DNA of 64,000 nt from Chryseobacterium polytrichastri (GTDB taxonomy: Bacteria; Bacteroidota; Bacteroidia; Flavobacteriales; Weeksellaceae): assembly GCF_900142445.1 (NCBI RefSeq), contig NZ_FRAV01000015.1, positions 1 to 64,000 on the forward strand, written 5' to 3'. The position numbers and the translations under genes were made by a program. The notes below the pieces were generated by a model that had not been told where the DNA came from, made no database searches, and saw nothing but the letters and a program-made list of their open reading frames with translations. This document shows, piece after piece, positions 43,625-52,836 of the stretch. The number at the start of each line of letters is the position of its first letter. The first letter of the stretch is position 1.

Positions 43625-44386
43625 TTAAACTTTATCTTTTAACCAGCTGTAGAGAATCTCATTGAACTCGTCTGGTTTTTCCATCATTGCGGCATGCCCA
43701 CATTTATCAATCCAAAACAAATCTGAATTAGGGATAAACTTGTGCATATCAATTGCAACTTCCGGAGGTGTTACATTATCCTGTTTTCCCCAAATTAAAC
43801 ACGTTGGTGTTACAATTTTAGGAAGATCATTCAACATATTGTGTTTGATGGCACTTCTTGCCAACATCACGGTTTTTATTCCCTTCATTCTATCATTCAC
43901 CACTCCAAAAACCTCGTCTACAAGATCTTCAGTTGCCACAGCAGGGTCATAAAAAACCTCTTCCGTCTTCTTCCTTATATATGATTTATCATTTTTTCTT
44001 GGAAAACTGTCTCCAAATGTTCTTTCATATAATCCGGAACTTCCGGTTAAAACCAAATTACTTACTAAATCCGGTCTTGCCAAAGTTAAGATAAGCCCAA
44101 TGTGACCTCCCATTGAATTTCCAACAATGGTTACAGGCCCCTCGATGTGGCTCTCTATAAACTTTATAATATATTTTGCTAATGTGGTAAGATTAGTATT
44201 GAGTACCGGCAAATCATAGATAGGCAATTGAGGTACATAGACCTTAAATCCTCTATCGGAAAAAAAATTCACCATCTTATCGAAATTACTCAAACCACCC
44301 ATTAAACCGTGCAATAGCACTAATGGATGTCCTTCTCCCGCCTCTACAAAAGTATATTTCTTTTCTTTTTTTGTACTAAATATCAT
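43625..44386 (-). CDS. alpha/beta hydrolase
   Basis: 253 residues from the ATG at 44386. Core motifs: oxyanion HGLMGGLSNF (about 23-32), nucleophile elbow VGNSMGGHIG (Ser near 90), acid in WGKQDNVTP and the catalytic His in CGHAAMMEKP. Substrate unknown; related proteins include esterases and MenH-like hydrolases. A longer reading from 44431 is possible but a -7 element (44409-44416 on this strand) lies inside it. Confidence 0.85.
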   Translation of the reverse strand: MIFSTKKEKKYTFVEAGEGHPLVLLHGLMGGLSNFDKMVNFFSDRGFKVYVPQLPIYDLPVLNTNLTTLAKYIIKFIESHIEGPVTIVGNSMGGHIGLILTLARPDLVSNLVLTGSSGLYERTFGDSFPRKNDKSYIRKKTEEVFYDPAVATEDLVDEVFGVVNDRMKGIKTVMLARSAIKHNMLNDLPKIVTPTCLIWGKQDNVTPPEVAIDMHKFIPNSDLFWIDKCGHAAMMEKPDEFNEILYSWLKDKV

Positions 44387-44408
44387 AAAATGCCTTAATA
44401 AAGCCTTG

Positions 44409-44416
44409 CAAAAATA
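44409..44416 (-). promoter_or_regulatory. -7 promoter element of the alpha/beta hydrolase gene
   Basis: Reads TATTTTTG on the minus strand, 23 bp upstream of the ATG at 44386. It decides the start in favour of 44386. Confidence 0.6.
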
Positions 44417-44610
44417 CAAATTAAACCTCAAAAATATTTTGATATGCCTAATTTAAAGTAAAAATAATATAATAACACGCTTTTTATTTTTTTTTTTCAA
44501 AATCTCTTTATTAAAGCCCAAATAAGAGCATATACAAAATGAATAATATCAACAACTTACCCCCAAAGTCTTCAATCTTTAATAAAACTTATTAACATTA
44601 AGTCAAAAAG

Positions 44611-44635
44611 TGGGAAAAAGTGGGCGATTTTGGAA
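44611..44635 (+). promoter_or_regulatory. MraZ-box operator (TGGGN repeats, 10-bp period)
   Basis: TGGGA (44611-44615), TGGGC (44621-44625) and a degenerate TGGAA (44631-44635) are spaced by exactly 10 bp. This is the known MraZ recognition layout (TGGGN-N5 repeats), placed just upstream of the mraZ start as expected for autoregulation. Confidence 0.75.
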
Positions 44636-44644
44636 ATTATTATA

Positions 44645-44652
44645 TAAATTTG
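44645..44652 (+). promoter_or_regulatory. -7 promoter element of the dcw cluster
   Basis: TAAATTTG, an exact TAnnTTTG match, only 6 bp before the mraZ ATG at 44659, implying a very short or absent leader. The MraZ boxes sit over the expected -33 region. Confidence 0.5.
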
Positions 44653-44658
44653 TCCCAA

Positions 44659-45117
44659 ATGAAAAATTTCATTGGAACATATGAGTGCAAAATTGACGAC
44701 AAAGGCCGTTTAAAAGTTCCTTCATCTTTAATCAAACAGATGGAAGACTTTGAAGACAAGGCGTTTGTAGTCAAAAGAGCTGTGTTCCAATCCTGCTTAG
44801 AAGTTTATCCTATGAATGCGTGGGATAAATTGATGGGCAAAATTAATAAGCTAAACAGATTCATTAAAAAGAATGCTGATTTCATTAGAATGTTTACGGC
44901 AGGTGTAAAAACTGTAGAATTGGACAATGCAGGTAGATTACAGATTTCAAAAGACCTGACGCATTTCGCAAATCTTCAAAAAGATATTGTGATAACGAGC
45001 GCAGGTGAATTGTTTGAGATCTGGGATAAAGACGCTTATGAAAAAGTGATCTCTACCAACGAAGAAGATTTTGCCAGCCTTGCCGAAGACGTGATGGGCT
45101 CTTTAGATGAAGAATAA
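44659..45117 (+). CDS. mraZ: transcriptional regulator MraZ
   Basis: 152 residues from the ATG at 44659. Two SpoVT/AbrB-like halves: FIGTYECKIDDKGRLKVPSSL (1st) and GVKTVELDNAGRLQISKDL (2nd), the paired GR motifs being the DNA-binding signature. It controls the dcw operon it heads; candidate boxes lie just upstream. The earlier in-frame GTG at 44620 is rejected because it lies in the operator and upstream of the -7 element. Confidence 0.95.
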   Translation: MKNFIGTYECKIDDKGRLKVPSSLIKQMEDFEDKAFVVKRAVFQSCLEVYPMNAWDKLMGKINKLNRFIKKNADFIRMFTAGVKTVELDNAGRLQISKDLTHFANLQKDIVITSAGELFEIWDKDAYEKVISTNEEDFASLAEDVMGSLDEE

Positions 45118-45156
45118 CCGCTAAATAATAAAAGCGAAAAAAAACACAACTTAAAC

Positions 45157-46050
45157 ATGTATCATAACCCCGTTTTGTTAAAGCAAAGTGTTGATGATTT
45201 GGTAACGAATCCAGACGGAACATACGTGGACTGCACTTTTGGTGGCGGTGGCCATTCAAGAGAAATATTGAGTAGACTTTCTGATAAAGGAAAATTATTC
45301 AGTTTTGACCAAGACTTAGACGCACTTAAGAATACGATTGATGATCCGAGATTTACTCTGATCAATCAGAATTTCCGATTTTTAGAAAACTCCTTACTGA
45401 TGTATGGAGCTTCTCAGGTTGATGGAGTTCTTGCAGATCTTGGAGTATCTTCTCATCAGTTCGATGAAGCAGAAAGAGGATTTTCTACAAGAAGTAATGC
45501 TCCCCTAGACATGAGAATGAATGTAATGCAGGGGCTTGATGCCAAAAGAGTCATCAACGATTACGAAGAAGAGCAGTTGGCAGACATATTTTATTACTAT
45601 GGCGAATTAAGAGAAGCTAGAAAATTAGCTAGAGATATCGTTCACCACAGAAAAAATAAAAGCATCAATACCACGGAAGATTTGAAAAAACTTTTCAGTT
45701 TTCTTCCTCCGCATAAAATCAATAAGTTTTATGCACAGCTTTTCCAGGCGATAAGAATTGAGGTAAACCAAGAATTGGAAGTTTTAAAAGAAATGCTTGT
45801 TCAGGCATATAATGTTTTAAGACCAGACGGAAGACTGGTAGTAATCTCTTATCACTCTTTAGAAGATCGTTTGGTAAAAAGATTTTTGAAAAACGGAATG
45901 TTCGAGGGTGAACCCACAAGAGACATTTACGGAAATTATAAAAAAGTATTTGAATTGGTTAAGAGCAAAGCAATAATTCCTGATGACAAGGAAATTGAAG
46001 AAAACTCAAGAGCCAGAAGTGCTAAAATGAGAACAGGAATAAAAATATAA
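45157..46050 (+). CDS. rsmH: 16S rRNA (cytosine-1402-N4)-methyltransferase
   Basis: 297 residues of the MraW/RsmH family. MYHNPVLLKQSVDDL at the N-terminus, SAM-binding VDCTFGGGGHSREIL, then VDGVLADLGVSSHQFD and the late YHSLEDRLVKRF block. Methylates C1402 of 16S rRNA. Second gene of the dcw cluster, 39 bp after mraZ. Confidence 0.96.
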   Translation: MYHNPVLLKQSVDDLVTNPDGTYVDCTFGGGGHSREILSRLSDKGKLFSFDQDLDALKNTIDDPRFTLINQNFRFLENSLLMYGASQVDGVLADLGVSSHQFDEAERGFSTRSNAPLDMRMNVMQGLDAKRVINDYEEEQLADIFYYYGELREARKLARDIVHHRKNKSINTTEDLKKLFSFLPPHKINKFYAQLFQAIRIEVNQELEVLKEMLVQAYNVLRPDGRLVVISYHSLEDRLVKRFLKNGMFEGEPTRDIYGNYKKVFELVKSKAIIPDDKEIEENSRARSAKMRTGIKI

Positions 46051-46063
46051 ATAATGAGCAATG

Positions 46064-46090
46064 GGTAATAAGCAATTTTTACATATTACC
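46064..46090 (+). repeat. small inverted repeat in rsmH-ftsL gap
   Basis: GGTAATA (46064-46070) and TATTACC (46084-46090) in an AT-rich 57-bp gap with the words AGCAATGGGTAATAAGC. One of several hairpin-bearing spacers in this cluster. Confidence 0.45.
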
Positions 46091-46107
46091 TATTACTAAT
46101 AAATAAA

Positions 46108-46476
46108 GTGGCAAAAAGAACAACAACATCTCGCCCTCAGAAGAAACTTACTTTTATAGATATTATAAAAGGGAATTTCCTGAATCGTGATGAGATAAAA
46201 ATACATTACAAGTATTTTTTACTGTTGTTTGTCTTAATGATGGCGATGATTTACAGTAATCATCTCGTCAATAAGAAAATTAAAATTGTAAACGCCTTAA
46301 AAGAAGAAACAGAAGAATATAAATCTCGAAACGCTTACGCACAAAGTAAGCTGATTAAAGTAAAAATGGAATCTCAATTGGGAAAAGAAGTCGCCCGAGA
46401 TTCTTTGATGACACTGGAAAACCATCCTCACAAATTGTTAATAAAATTGGATAGTACAGATGCAAAAGCAAAATGA
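46108..46476 (+). CDS. ftsL: FtsL-like division protein
   Basis: 122 residues from a GTG. A basic cytoplasmic N-terminus (AKRTTTSRPQKKL), one transmembrane helix (about 38-58, FLLLFVLMMAMIYSNHLV) and a periplasmic coiled-coil part. Sequence identity is weak, as is normal for FtsL; the assignment relies on size, topology and position between rsmH and ftsI. The 3' end overlaps ftsI by 17 bp, implying coupled translation. Confidence 0.8.
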   Translation: MAKRTTTSRPQKKLTFIDIIKGNFLNRDEIKIHYKYFLLLFVLMMAMIYSNHLVNKKIKIVNALKEETEEYKSRNAYAQSKLIKVKMESQLGKEVARDSLMTLENHPHKLLIKLDSTDAKAK

Positions 46477-48451
46477 ATACGATAACAAACGTAAAAGAAC
46501 CTTAAGGTGGGGCTACCTCTTCGCAGTGGTGGCTTTGTGCGTATTTGTAATGTTCATTGCAAGGATCATCATTCTTCAAAATACCAATGTTCAGGAGATC
46601 AAAGACGATTATATCAATAAAAATTACCGCGAAGCTACCCTAAAAGCAGCTCGTGGAAATTTATTTGCTTCTGATGGTTCCATTTTGGCAACTACCGTGA
46701 TGCGTTATGATATCTATTTAGATTTCAAAACGATGAAAGATACCATCTATCAGAACAACATTGGCGCTTTATCGGATTCTTTAAGTAAAATGTTCGGAAA
46801 ACCAAAAACTGAATTCAGACAGAAATTTGATGAACAAAAGAAAAAGAAAAATCAATATTACACTTTAGTTAAAGGGCTTGATTTTGACGAATACGACAGA
46901 ATCAGACACTTCCCAATTTTTGTAAAAGGGAAAAACAAAGGAGGTTTTATTGTTGACAGAAATTATAAAAGAGAATTAGCCACTTCAGAAATCGGTGCCG
47001 GAACAATCGGAATCGATAACGGTGAATTAAAAGCTGGTCTGGAAGGTGCTTTCTCAAAATATCTGACAGGAACTGACGGAAAAAGACTAGAACAGAGAAT
47101 TAATTCTTCTCAATGGAAACCCATCGACTTCTGGAAAGTTCAGGAACCTATTGACGGTGAAGATGTTTATACCACGTTAGATCTTAGAATTCAAGACATT
47201 GCCCATTCTGCATTAGAAAAACAGATGGTCTCTTTCGAAGCAAAACACGGAACCGTGATTGTAATGGAAGTTGCAACTGGAAAAGTTCGTGCTATGGTTA
47301 ATTTAAGAAGAAATGAAGAGGGTAATTATGAGGATTCTTACAACTATGCGATAAAGGATAATATCGAACCGGGTTCTACATTCAAAACCATTTCTTTATT
47401 GGCAGCAATGGATGATGGTTTTATTGATGAAAATACAACCGTAGATGTAGGAAATGGAGTTTGGACGTATGCGAAACAAAGGATTTCAGACGGTCATGGT
47501 GGTGGAGTTTATGACATCAGTGATGTATTAGCAAAGTCCAGTAACGTAGGAACTTCAAAACTGATCACAAAGTATTATGCCAACAAACCACAGATTTTCC
47601 TTGATCATCTGAGACGTTGGAAATTGTTTGATAAAATGGACATCGAGCTTCCGGGAATCACAAAACCGAAGATCCTAACGCCTGAAAATAAAAGATGGAA
47701 TGCAGCTACATTAGCGTCAATCTCTTATGGATATTCATCTAACATTAATTTATTACAATTAACAACTTTCTACAACGCAGTTGCTAACGGTGGTAAAATG
47801 CTAAAACCATTATTCATAGACAAAATCATGAAGGACGGAAAGGTAATGTATAGTGCAAAACCTGAAGTAATGGTGAATAAAATCGCATCGGAAAAGGCGA
47901 TTAAAATGATGACCAGCGCATTAACTAAAGCGGTAGAAAAAGGAACAGGACGAAGTATTTTTACTCCTAACCTAAAAATGGCAGGGAAAACAGGAACCGC
48001 AAGGTTTGAATATTGGCTTCCCGGTCCAATGAAATACCGAGCTTCTTTTGCGGGGTTCTATCCAGCTGACAATCCAAAATACACATGTTATGTGATGATC
48101 AGTGAGCCCAATACGGCTAAAAGTTTTTACGGAGGAGCAGTTTCTGCACCAGTGTTTAAAGAAATAGCTGGAAAGACGTTCTTAAAGACGCCTCAAAATG
48201 TTGAAAAAGAAATGCTTGTAGACAGAAAGGTAAACCTTAACAAAATGGTGGAGCCTAATGTGAAAATAGCAGTAAACAATAAGCAAATGCCAAGCGTAGT
48301 AGGATTAATTGGTAAAAATATTATTCCACAATTGGAAAACTTAGGATACCGTGTAGATTATAAAGGAGTTGGTAGAATAAAAGAACAATTTCCATTAGAA
48401 GGTACAACAATTAGTAAAAATCAGAGAATTTATTTGTCTCTGCAGAATTAA
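46460..48451 (+). CDS. ftsI: division-specific penicillin-binding protein (PBP3) with PASTA domain
   Basis: 663 residues: a short cytoplasmic part, a transmembrane helix (about 13-33), the dimerisation domain and a transpeptidase domain with STFK (EPGSTFKTISL, catalytic Ser), SSN (AKSSNVGTS) and KTG (MAGKTGTARFE). A single C-terminal PASTA-like domain (QMPSVVGLIGKNIIPQLENL) follows. It cross-links septal peptidoglycan. It overlaps ftsL by 17 bp, and a repeat-filled gap follows. Confidence 0.95.
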   Translation: MQKQNEYDNKRKRTLRWGYLFAVVALCVFVMFIARIIILQNTNVQEIKDDYINKNYREATLKAARGNLFASDGSILATTVMRYDIYLDFKTMKDTIYQNNIGALSDSLSKMFGKPKTEFRQKFDEQKKKKNQYYTLVKGLDFDEYDRIRHFPIFVKGKNKGGFIVDRNYKRELATSEIGAGTIGIDNGELKAGLEGAFSKYLTGTDGKRLEQRINSSQWKPIDFWKVQEPIDGEDVYTTLDLRIQDIAHSALEKQMVSFEAKHGTVIVMEVATGKVRAMVNLRRNEEGNYEDSYNYAIKDNIEPGSTFKTISLLAAMDDGFIDENTTVDVGNGVWTYAKQRISDGHGGGVYDISDVLAKSSNVGTSKLITKYYANKPQIFLDHLRRWKLFDKMDIELPGITKPKILTPENKRWNAATLASISYGYSSNINLLQLTTFYNAVANGGKMLKPLFIDKIMKDGKVMYSAKPEVMVNKIASEKAIKMMTSALTKAVEKGTGRSIFTPNLKMAGKTGTARFEYWLPGPMKYRASFAGFYPADNPKYTCYVMISEPNTAKSFYGGAVSAPVFKEIAGKTFLKTPQNVEKEMLVDRKVNLNKMVEPNVKIAVNNKQMPSVVGLIGKNIIPQLENLGYRVDYKGVGRIKEQFPLEGTTISKNQRIYLSLQN

Positions 48452-48657
48452 GGAAAGAGTCTCAAAGGGACAATTTAAATAAGGATAGGATGATAATCCT
48501 ATTAAAAAAAGGAAGAAAATAAAATGATAAAGAACCCGAAGGGTTCAATATTAATAGCCATAAGTAAAACTTATGGAATTGAATTCCGAAAAGACAATTA
48601 AATATAGACAGGATAAAAATCCTGTTAAAATTATTAAGAATATAAAGCATCAAAGAA
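48452..48657. repeat. composite hairpin repeat in the ftsI-murE gap
   Basis: The 206-bp gap has four perfect small hairpins: ATAGGAT/ATCCTAT (48485-48502), GAACCC/GGGTTC (48532-48546), CCATAAGT/ACTTATGG (48558-48576) and CAGGAT/ATCCTG (48609-48624). The segments around the first and last (GACAATT, A/T, GGAT...ATCCT, TTAAAA; about 48470-48508 and 48592-48630) are diverged copies of one unit. No gene is seen. Confidence 0.7.
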
Positions 48658-50118
48658 ATGCAATTAATTGAATTATTAAATAGAATTCCAGTCCTAGAAA
48701 TTCACGGTGAAAACACTCGTGAAGTTTCTGAATTGGTTTTCGACAGCAGAAAGGTTACGGAAAACTCTCTTTACATTGCAATGAGAGGAACGGTTGTGGA
48801 TGGACATTCATTTATTGCACCTTCTATTGAAAAAGGAGCAAAAGCAATTGTTTGTGAAGAGTTTCCTGAAAATTTAGATGAAAATATTACCTATGTTAAA
48901 GTAAAAGATTCTTCTAAAGCTTTAGGTCATTTAGCTTCTAATTTCTACGGAAATCCTTCTGAAAAATTAAAATTAATTGGAGTTACAGGAACAAACGGAA
49001 AAACATCTGTTTCTACATTACTTTTTGATGTATTTAAAAATTTAGGCTATGATTCTGCTCTACTTTCAACCGTTGAAATCAGAATTGGAGAAAAAATAAT
49101 TCCGGCAACACATACAACTCCTGATGTTATTACAATTAATAAAATTTTAGCGCAGGCTGTTGAAGAAGGTTGCGAATTTGCTTTCATGGAAGTAAGTTCT
49201 CACGGAATTTCCCAAAACAGAATTGAAGGTCTGCATTTTAAAGTAGCCGGATTTACCAATCTTACCCACGATCATTTAGATTATCATAAAACTTTTGATG
49301 AGTATTTAAAAACGAAGAAAAGATTTTTTGACGAGCTTCAGGATACCGCAATTGCTATCACCAATGTGGATGATAAAAACGGCATGGTTATGCTTCAAAA
49401 TACAAAGGCTACCAAAAAGTCTTATGCTTTGAAAACCATGGCAGATTTTCACGGAAAATCATTGGAAATTGATTTCAACGGAATGTTATTGAATTTTAAT
49501 GGTAAAGAATTCTGGACAACATTAACAGGAAAGTTTAATGTTTACAATTTATTACTTGTTTTCGGAATTGCTTCTGAACTTGGTTTTGAGCAAGATGAAA
49601 TTCTTCAGGCAATTAGTAAATTAAAAAGAGTTTCAGGAAGATTTGAAACATTTAAATCAGATGGTGGAATTTTCTTTATTGTAGATTATGCACACACTCC
49701 GGATGCGTTGGAAAACATTCTGGACAGCATTAATGACATCAGAACAAAAAATGAAAGACTGATCACAGTTTTTGGTTGCGGAGGCGATAGAGATCACTCT
49801 AAAAGACCTGAAATGGGAAATATTGCCAGTAAAAAATCAACATTGGCGATCATCACTTCAGACAACCCAAGAACAGAAGATCCGACAGCAATTATAAAAG
49901 AAATTGAAGCAGGCGTTGAACCTCAAAACTTCAGCAAATACACTTCAATTCCCGATAGAAGAGAAGCCATAAAAATGGCGATAAAATTCTCAGAACCTAA
50001 AGATATTGTTTTGGTTGCCGGAAAAGGACACGAAACGTATCAAGAGATAAATGGTGTAAGACATCATTTTGATGACAAAGAAGTAATTATTGAGCTCTGG
50101 AAGTTAATGAGTAAGTAA
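48658..50118 (+). CDS. murE: UDP-MurNAc-tripeptide synthetase (meso-DAP type)
   Basis: 486-residue Mur ligase. ATP loop GVTGTNGKTSVST, the central domain with HDHLDYH, and the C-terminal domain with SDNPRTEDP. DNPR is the signature of meso-diaminopimelate-adding MurE, so the peptidoglycan should contain mDAP. It adds the third residue to UDP-MurNAc-dipeptide in the cytoplasm. Confidence 0.96.
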   Translation: MQLIELLNRIPVLEIHGENTREVSELVFDSRKVTENSLYIAMRGTVVDGHSFIAPSIEKGAKAIVCEEFPENLDENITYVKVKDSSKALGHLASNFYGNPSEKLKLIGVTGTNGKTSVSTLLFDVFKNLGYDSALLSTVEIRIGEKIIPATHTTPDVITINKILAQAVEEGCEFAFMEVSSHGISQNRIEGLHFKVAGFTNLTHDHLDYHKTFDEYLKTKKRFFDELQDTAIAITNVDDKNGMVMLQNTKATKKSYALKTMADFHGKSLEIDFNGMLLNFNGKEFWTTLTGKFNVYNLLLVFGIASELGFEQDEILQAISKLKRVSGRFETFKSDGGIFFIVDYAHTPDALENILDSINDIRTKNERLITVFGCGGDRDHSKRPEMGNIASKKSTLAIITSDNPRTEDPTAIIKEIEAGVEPQNFSKYTSIPDRREAIKMAIKFSEPKDIVLVAGKGHETYQEINGVRHHFDDKEVIIELWKLMSK

Positions 50119-50132
50119 ATTAAAAAGAAAAC

Positions 50133-51374
50133 ATGTTATACTACCTATACGAATATTTAACCGCCCATGGAATTCACATCCCGGGACTTGGAATGTTAAA
50201 ATACATTTCATTTCGTGCCGGAATGGCTGTTCTATTGTCTTTAACGATAGCTCTTGTTTACGGAAAAAGAATCATCAACTATCTGAGAGCAAAACAGATG
50301 GGAGAACTAGTTCGTGATTTAGGTTTAGACGGACAAAAACAAAAAGAAGGAACTCCTACCATGGGAGGTCTTATCATTATTTTGGCAACGCTTATTCCGG
50401 TTCTGCTATTTACCAGAATTACCAATATCTACATTGTTCTTCTGATTGTTACCGTAATCTGGATGGGAGCAATAGGATTCTTAGATGATTATTTAAAAAA
50501 GGTAAAGAAAAATAAAGACGGTCTAAGTGGTAAATTTAAGATTGTAGGACAAGTCGGATTAGGGCTAATTGTCGGAGTTACAATGTATTTCCATCCCGAC
50601 ATTACGGTTAAAAGAAAATATGCAGACGCAAAGGTAGTTAACAGAAATAATGTAGAGCAGAATTTTATGCCTACAGAAAAAATTACGGTTTCTACAGTTC
50701 CTTTTGCTAAAAACAATGAGTTCGATTATAGCGGAATGTTATTTTGGATGAACGATAAAGATGCTCACGAATGGGCATGGATTGTTTTCATCCCAATTGT
50801 TATATTCATTGTAACAGCAGTTTCCAACGGAGCCAATATTACCGATGGAATTGATGGTCTCGCGGCAGGAACAAGTACAGTCATATTAATGGCTTTAGCA
50901 TTTTTCACCTACGTTTCCGGGAATATCATTTTTGCAGATTATCTCAATATTATGTTTCTCCCCAATATGGGTGAAACCACCATTTTTGTGGTCGCAATGG
51001 TAGGGGCTGTAATCGGTTTCTTCTGGTATAATACCTATCCGGCGCAGGTATTCATGGGCGATACAGGAAGTTTGATGCTAGGTGGAGTAATTGCTGTTTT
51101 AGCCATTATTTTAAGAAAAGAATTAATGATTCCTGTATTATGTGGGATCTTCTTAATAGAAAACATATCTGTGATGTTACAGGTCGTGGTTTTCAAATAC
51201 AGAAAAAGAAAATATGGGCTGGAATATGCTCAGAACAATAGATTTTTTAAGATGTCACCTCTACATCATCATTATCAGAAAGAAGGTTTTCACGAAAGTA
51301 AAATCGTAAACAGAATGATAATTATTGGTGTAATGTTGGCAATTGTATGTCTTATCACCTTAAAAATGAGATAA
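50133..51374 (+). CDS. mraY: phospho-MurNAc-pentapeptide transferase
   Basis: 413-residue polytopic membrane enzyme making lipid I. The conserved [28 protein letters not shown] and [11 protein letters not shown] segments are present. A 60-residue insertion (about 160-220, with the [15 protein letters not shown] segment) separates two of them, as in other Bacteroidota MraY. 14 bp after murE. Confidence 0.96.
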   Translation: MLYYLYEYLTAHGIHIPGLGMLKYISFRAGMAVLLSLTIALVYGKRIINYLRAKQMGELVRDLGLDGQKQKEGTPTMGGLIIILATLIPVLLFTRITNIYIVLLIVTVIWMGAIGFLDDYLKKVKKNKDGLSGKFKIVGQVGLGLIVGVTMYFHPDITVKRKYADAKVVNRNNVEQNFMPTEKITVSTVPFAKNNEFDYSGMLFWMNDKDAHEWAWIVFIPIVIFIVTAVSNGANITDGIDGLAAGTSTVILMALAFFTYVSGNIIFADYLNIMFLPNMGETTIFVVAMVGAVIGFFWYNTYPAQVFMGDTGSLMLGGVIAVLAIILRKELMIPVLCGIFLIENISVMLQVVVFKYRKRKYGLEYAQNNRFFKMSPLHHHYQKEGFHESKIVNRMIIIGVMLAIVCLITLKMR

Positions 51375-51393
51375 GATTTGTAAAAAAAGTAAA

Positions 51394-51442
51394 ATGTATC
51401 AGCGTATTAATGATTCACCAAATACATTAATACAATGTACAT
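51394..51442 (+). repeat. inverted repeat in mraY-murD gap
   Basis: Outer ATGTA / TACAT (51394-51398 with 51438-51442) and inner TATTAATG / CATTAATA (51405-51412 with 51425-51432) can form one two-part stem with an internal loop. Confidence 0.5.
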
Positions 51443-51460
51443 AAATACCAAAAGATTAAT

Positions 51461-52786
51461 ATGAAAATAGTTGTTTTAGGAGGAGGAGAAAGTGGTTGCG
51501 GCGCTGCTTATTTGGCTAAAAAAAAGGGTTTGGAAGTATTTCTTTCAGACAAAGGAGTCATTAAGGATAACTATAAGAAATTTCTAACGGAGAATGAGAT
51601 TGATTTTGAAGAAGGAAGCCACGATGAAGAAAGAATTTTAAATGCAGACTGGATCGTAAAAAGCCCAGGAATTCCGAAAAAAGCGGAAATCATTAATAAA
51701 ATTCATTTGAAAGGAATCAGACTTTCCTCTGAAATTGAATTTGCATCGGAATTTACGAATGCTAAGATCATTGCCATTACAGGAAGTAATGGAAAAACAA
51801 CGACAACCTCTTTGATCTACCACATCCTGAAAAATGACGGATTGAATGTAGGTTTAGGCGGAAACATTGGTTACAGTTTTGCAAAACAAGTTGCAAATGA
51901 AAATCATGAGTATTATGTTTTGGAGGTTAGCTCATTCCAATTAGATGATATTCAGAATTTTAGACCATACATTTCTTTATTGTTGAATTTATCTAAAGAT
52001 CATTTAGATCAATATAACTACAACTATGAAGAATATGCATTAGCAAAATTCAGAATAGTTGAAAACCAAGAGAATGATAATTTCTTCATCTATAATAAAG
52101 ATGATGAAATGAGTAAGACCATTCTTGAAAAATTGGAAGTAAAAGCGAAAATGATTCCTTTTTCTACTAAAGAAAGTTTATCTGAGGGAGGTTTTGTAGA
52201 CCAAGACCACCTTACCGTAAAGTTAAAAGATGAATTCTCAATGAAAATTGAAGAACTGTCATTGTTGGGAAATCATAATGTTGCCAATAGTTTAGCAGCA
52301 TCTATCGCGGGTAAAATATTACAGATCAATAATGAAAGTATTAGAAATTCATTAATGACTTTCCAGGCTGTAGAACACAGACTGGAACTGGTGTCTGAAA
52401 TTGATGGCGTAAAATACATCAACGACAGCAAGGCAACCAACGTTAATGCAACCTATTACGCGTTAGAAAGCATGAAAACACCAACCGTTTGGATCGTTGG
52501 AGGACAGGACAAAGGAAATGATTACTCAGAAATTGAGGAACTCGTTAAAAGAAAAGTAAAAGCAATTGTTTGTTTAGGAATTGATAATCAAAAAATTATA
52601 GATTTCTTTAAAGACAAAAAAGAATATATTTATGACACTTCGAGTATGGAAGAAGCGGTAAGAATATCAAAATCTTTAGCCAAAAATGGGGACACTGTTT
52701 TATTATCTCCATGTTGTGCAAGTTTTGATTTATTCAAAAGCTACGAAGACAGAGGTTGTCAGTTTAAAGAACAGGTATTAAAGTAA
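51461..52786 (+). CDS. murD: UDP-MurNAc-alanine-D-glutamate ligase
   Basis: 441-residue Mur ligase. N-terminal Rossmann part VVLGGGESGCGAA, ATP loop AITGSNGKTTTTS, central NLSKDHLDQY and the C-terminal YINDSKATNVNATYYAL and LSPCCASFDLFKSYEDRG. Adds D-Glu to UDP-MurNAc-L-Ala. Confidence 0.96.
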   Translation: MKIVVLGGGESGCGAAYLAKKKGLEVFLSDKGVIKDNYKKFLTENEIDFEEGSHDEERILNADWIVKSPGIPKKAEIINKIHLKGIRLSSEIEFASEFTNAKIIAITGSNGKTTTTSLIYHILKNDGLNVGLGGNIGYSFAKQVANENHEYYVLEVSSFQLDDIQNFRPYISLLLNLSKDHLDQYNYNYEEYALAKFRIVENQENDNFFIYNKDDEMSKTILEKLEVKAKMIPFSTKESLSEGGFVDQDHLTVKLKDEFSMKIEELSLLGNHNVANSLAASIAGKILQINNESIRNSLMTFQAVEHRLELVSEIDGVKYINDSKATNVNATYYALESMKTPTVWIVGGQDKGNDYSEIEELVKRKVKAIVCLGIDNQKIIDFFKDKKEYIYDTSSMEEAVRISKSLAKNGDTVLLSPCCASFDLFKSYEDRGCQFKEQVLK

Positions 52787-52822
52787 ATGTAAAAAGCAGT
52801 ACATAGAAAGTACATTTTACAT
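52787..52822 (+). repeat. inverted repeat in murD-ftsW gap
   Basis: ATGTAAAA / TTTTACAT (52787-52794 with 52815-52822) with inner GTAC boxes; forms a hairpin immediately after the murD stop codon. Confidence 0.55.
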
Positions 52823-52836
52823 CAATACAAAAAAAT

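Noticed and set aside
44620..44658. GTG start for mraZ
   Set aside because: It falls in the MraZ boxes, upstream of the -7 element.
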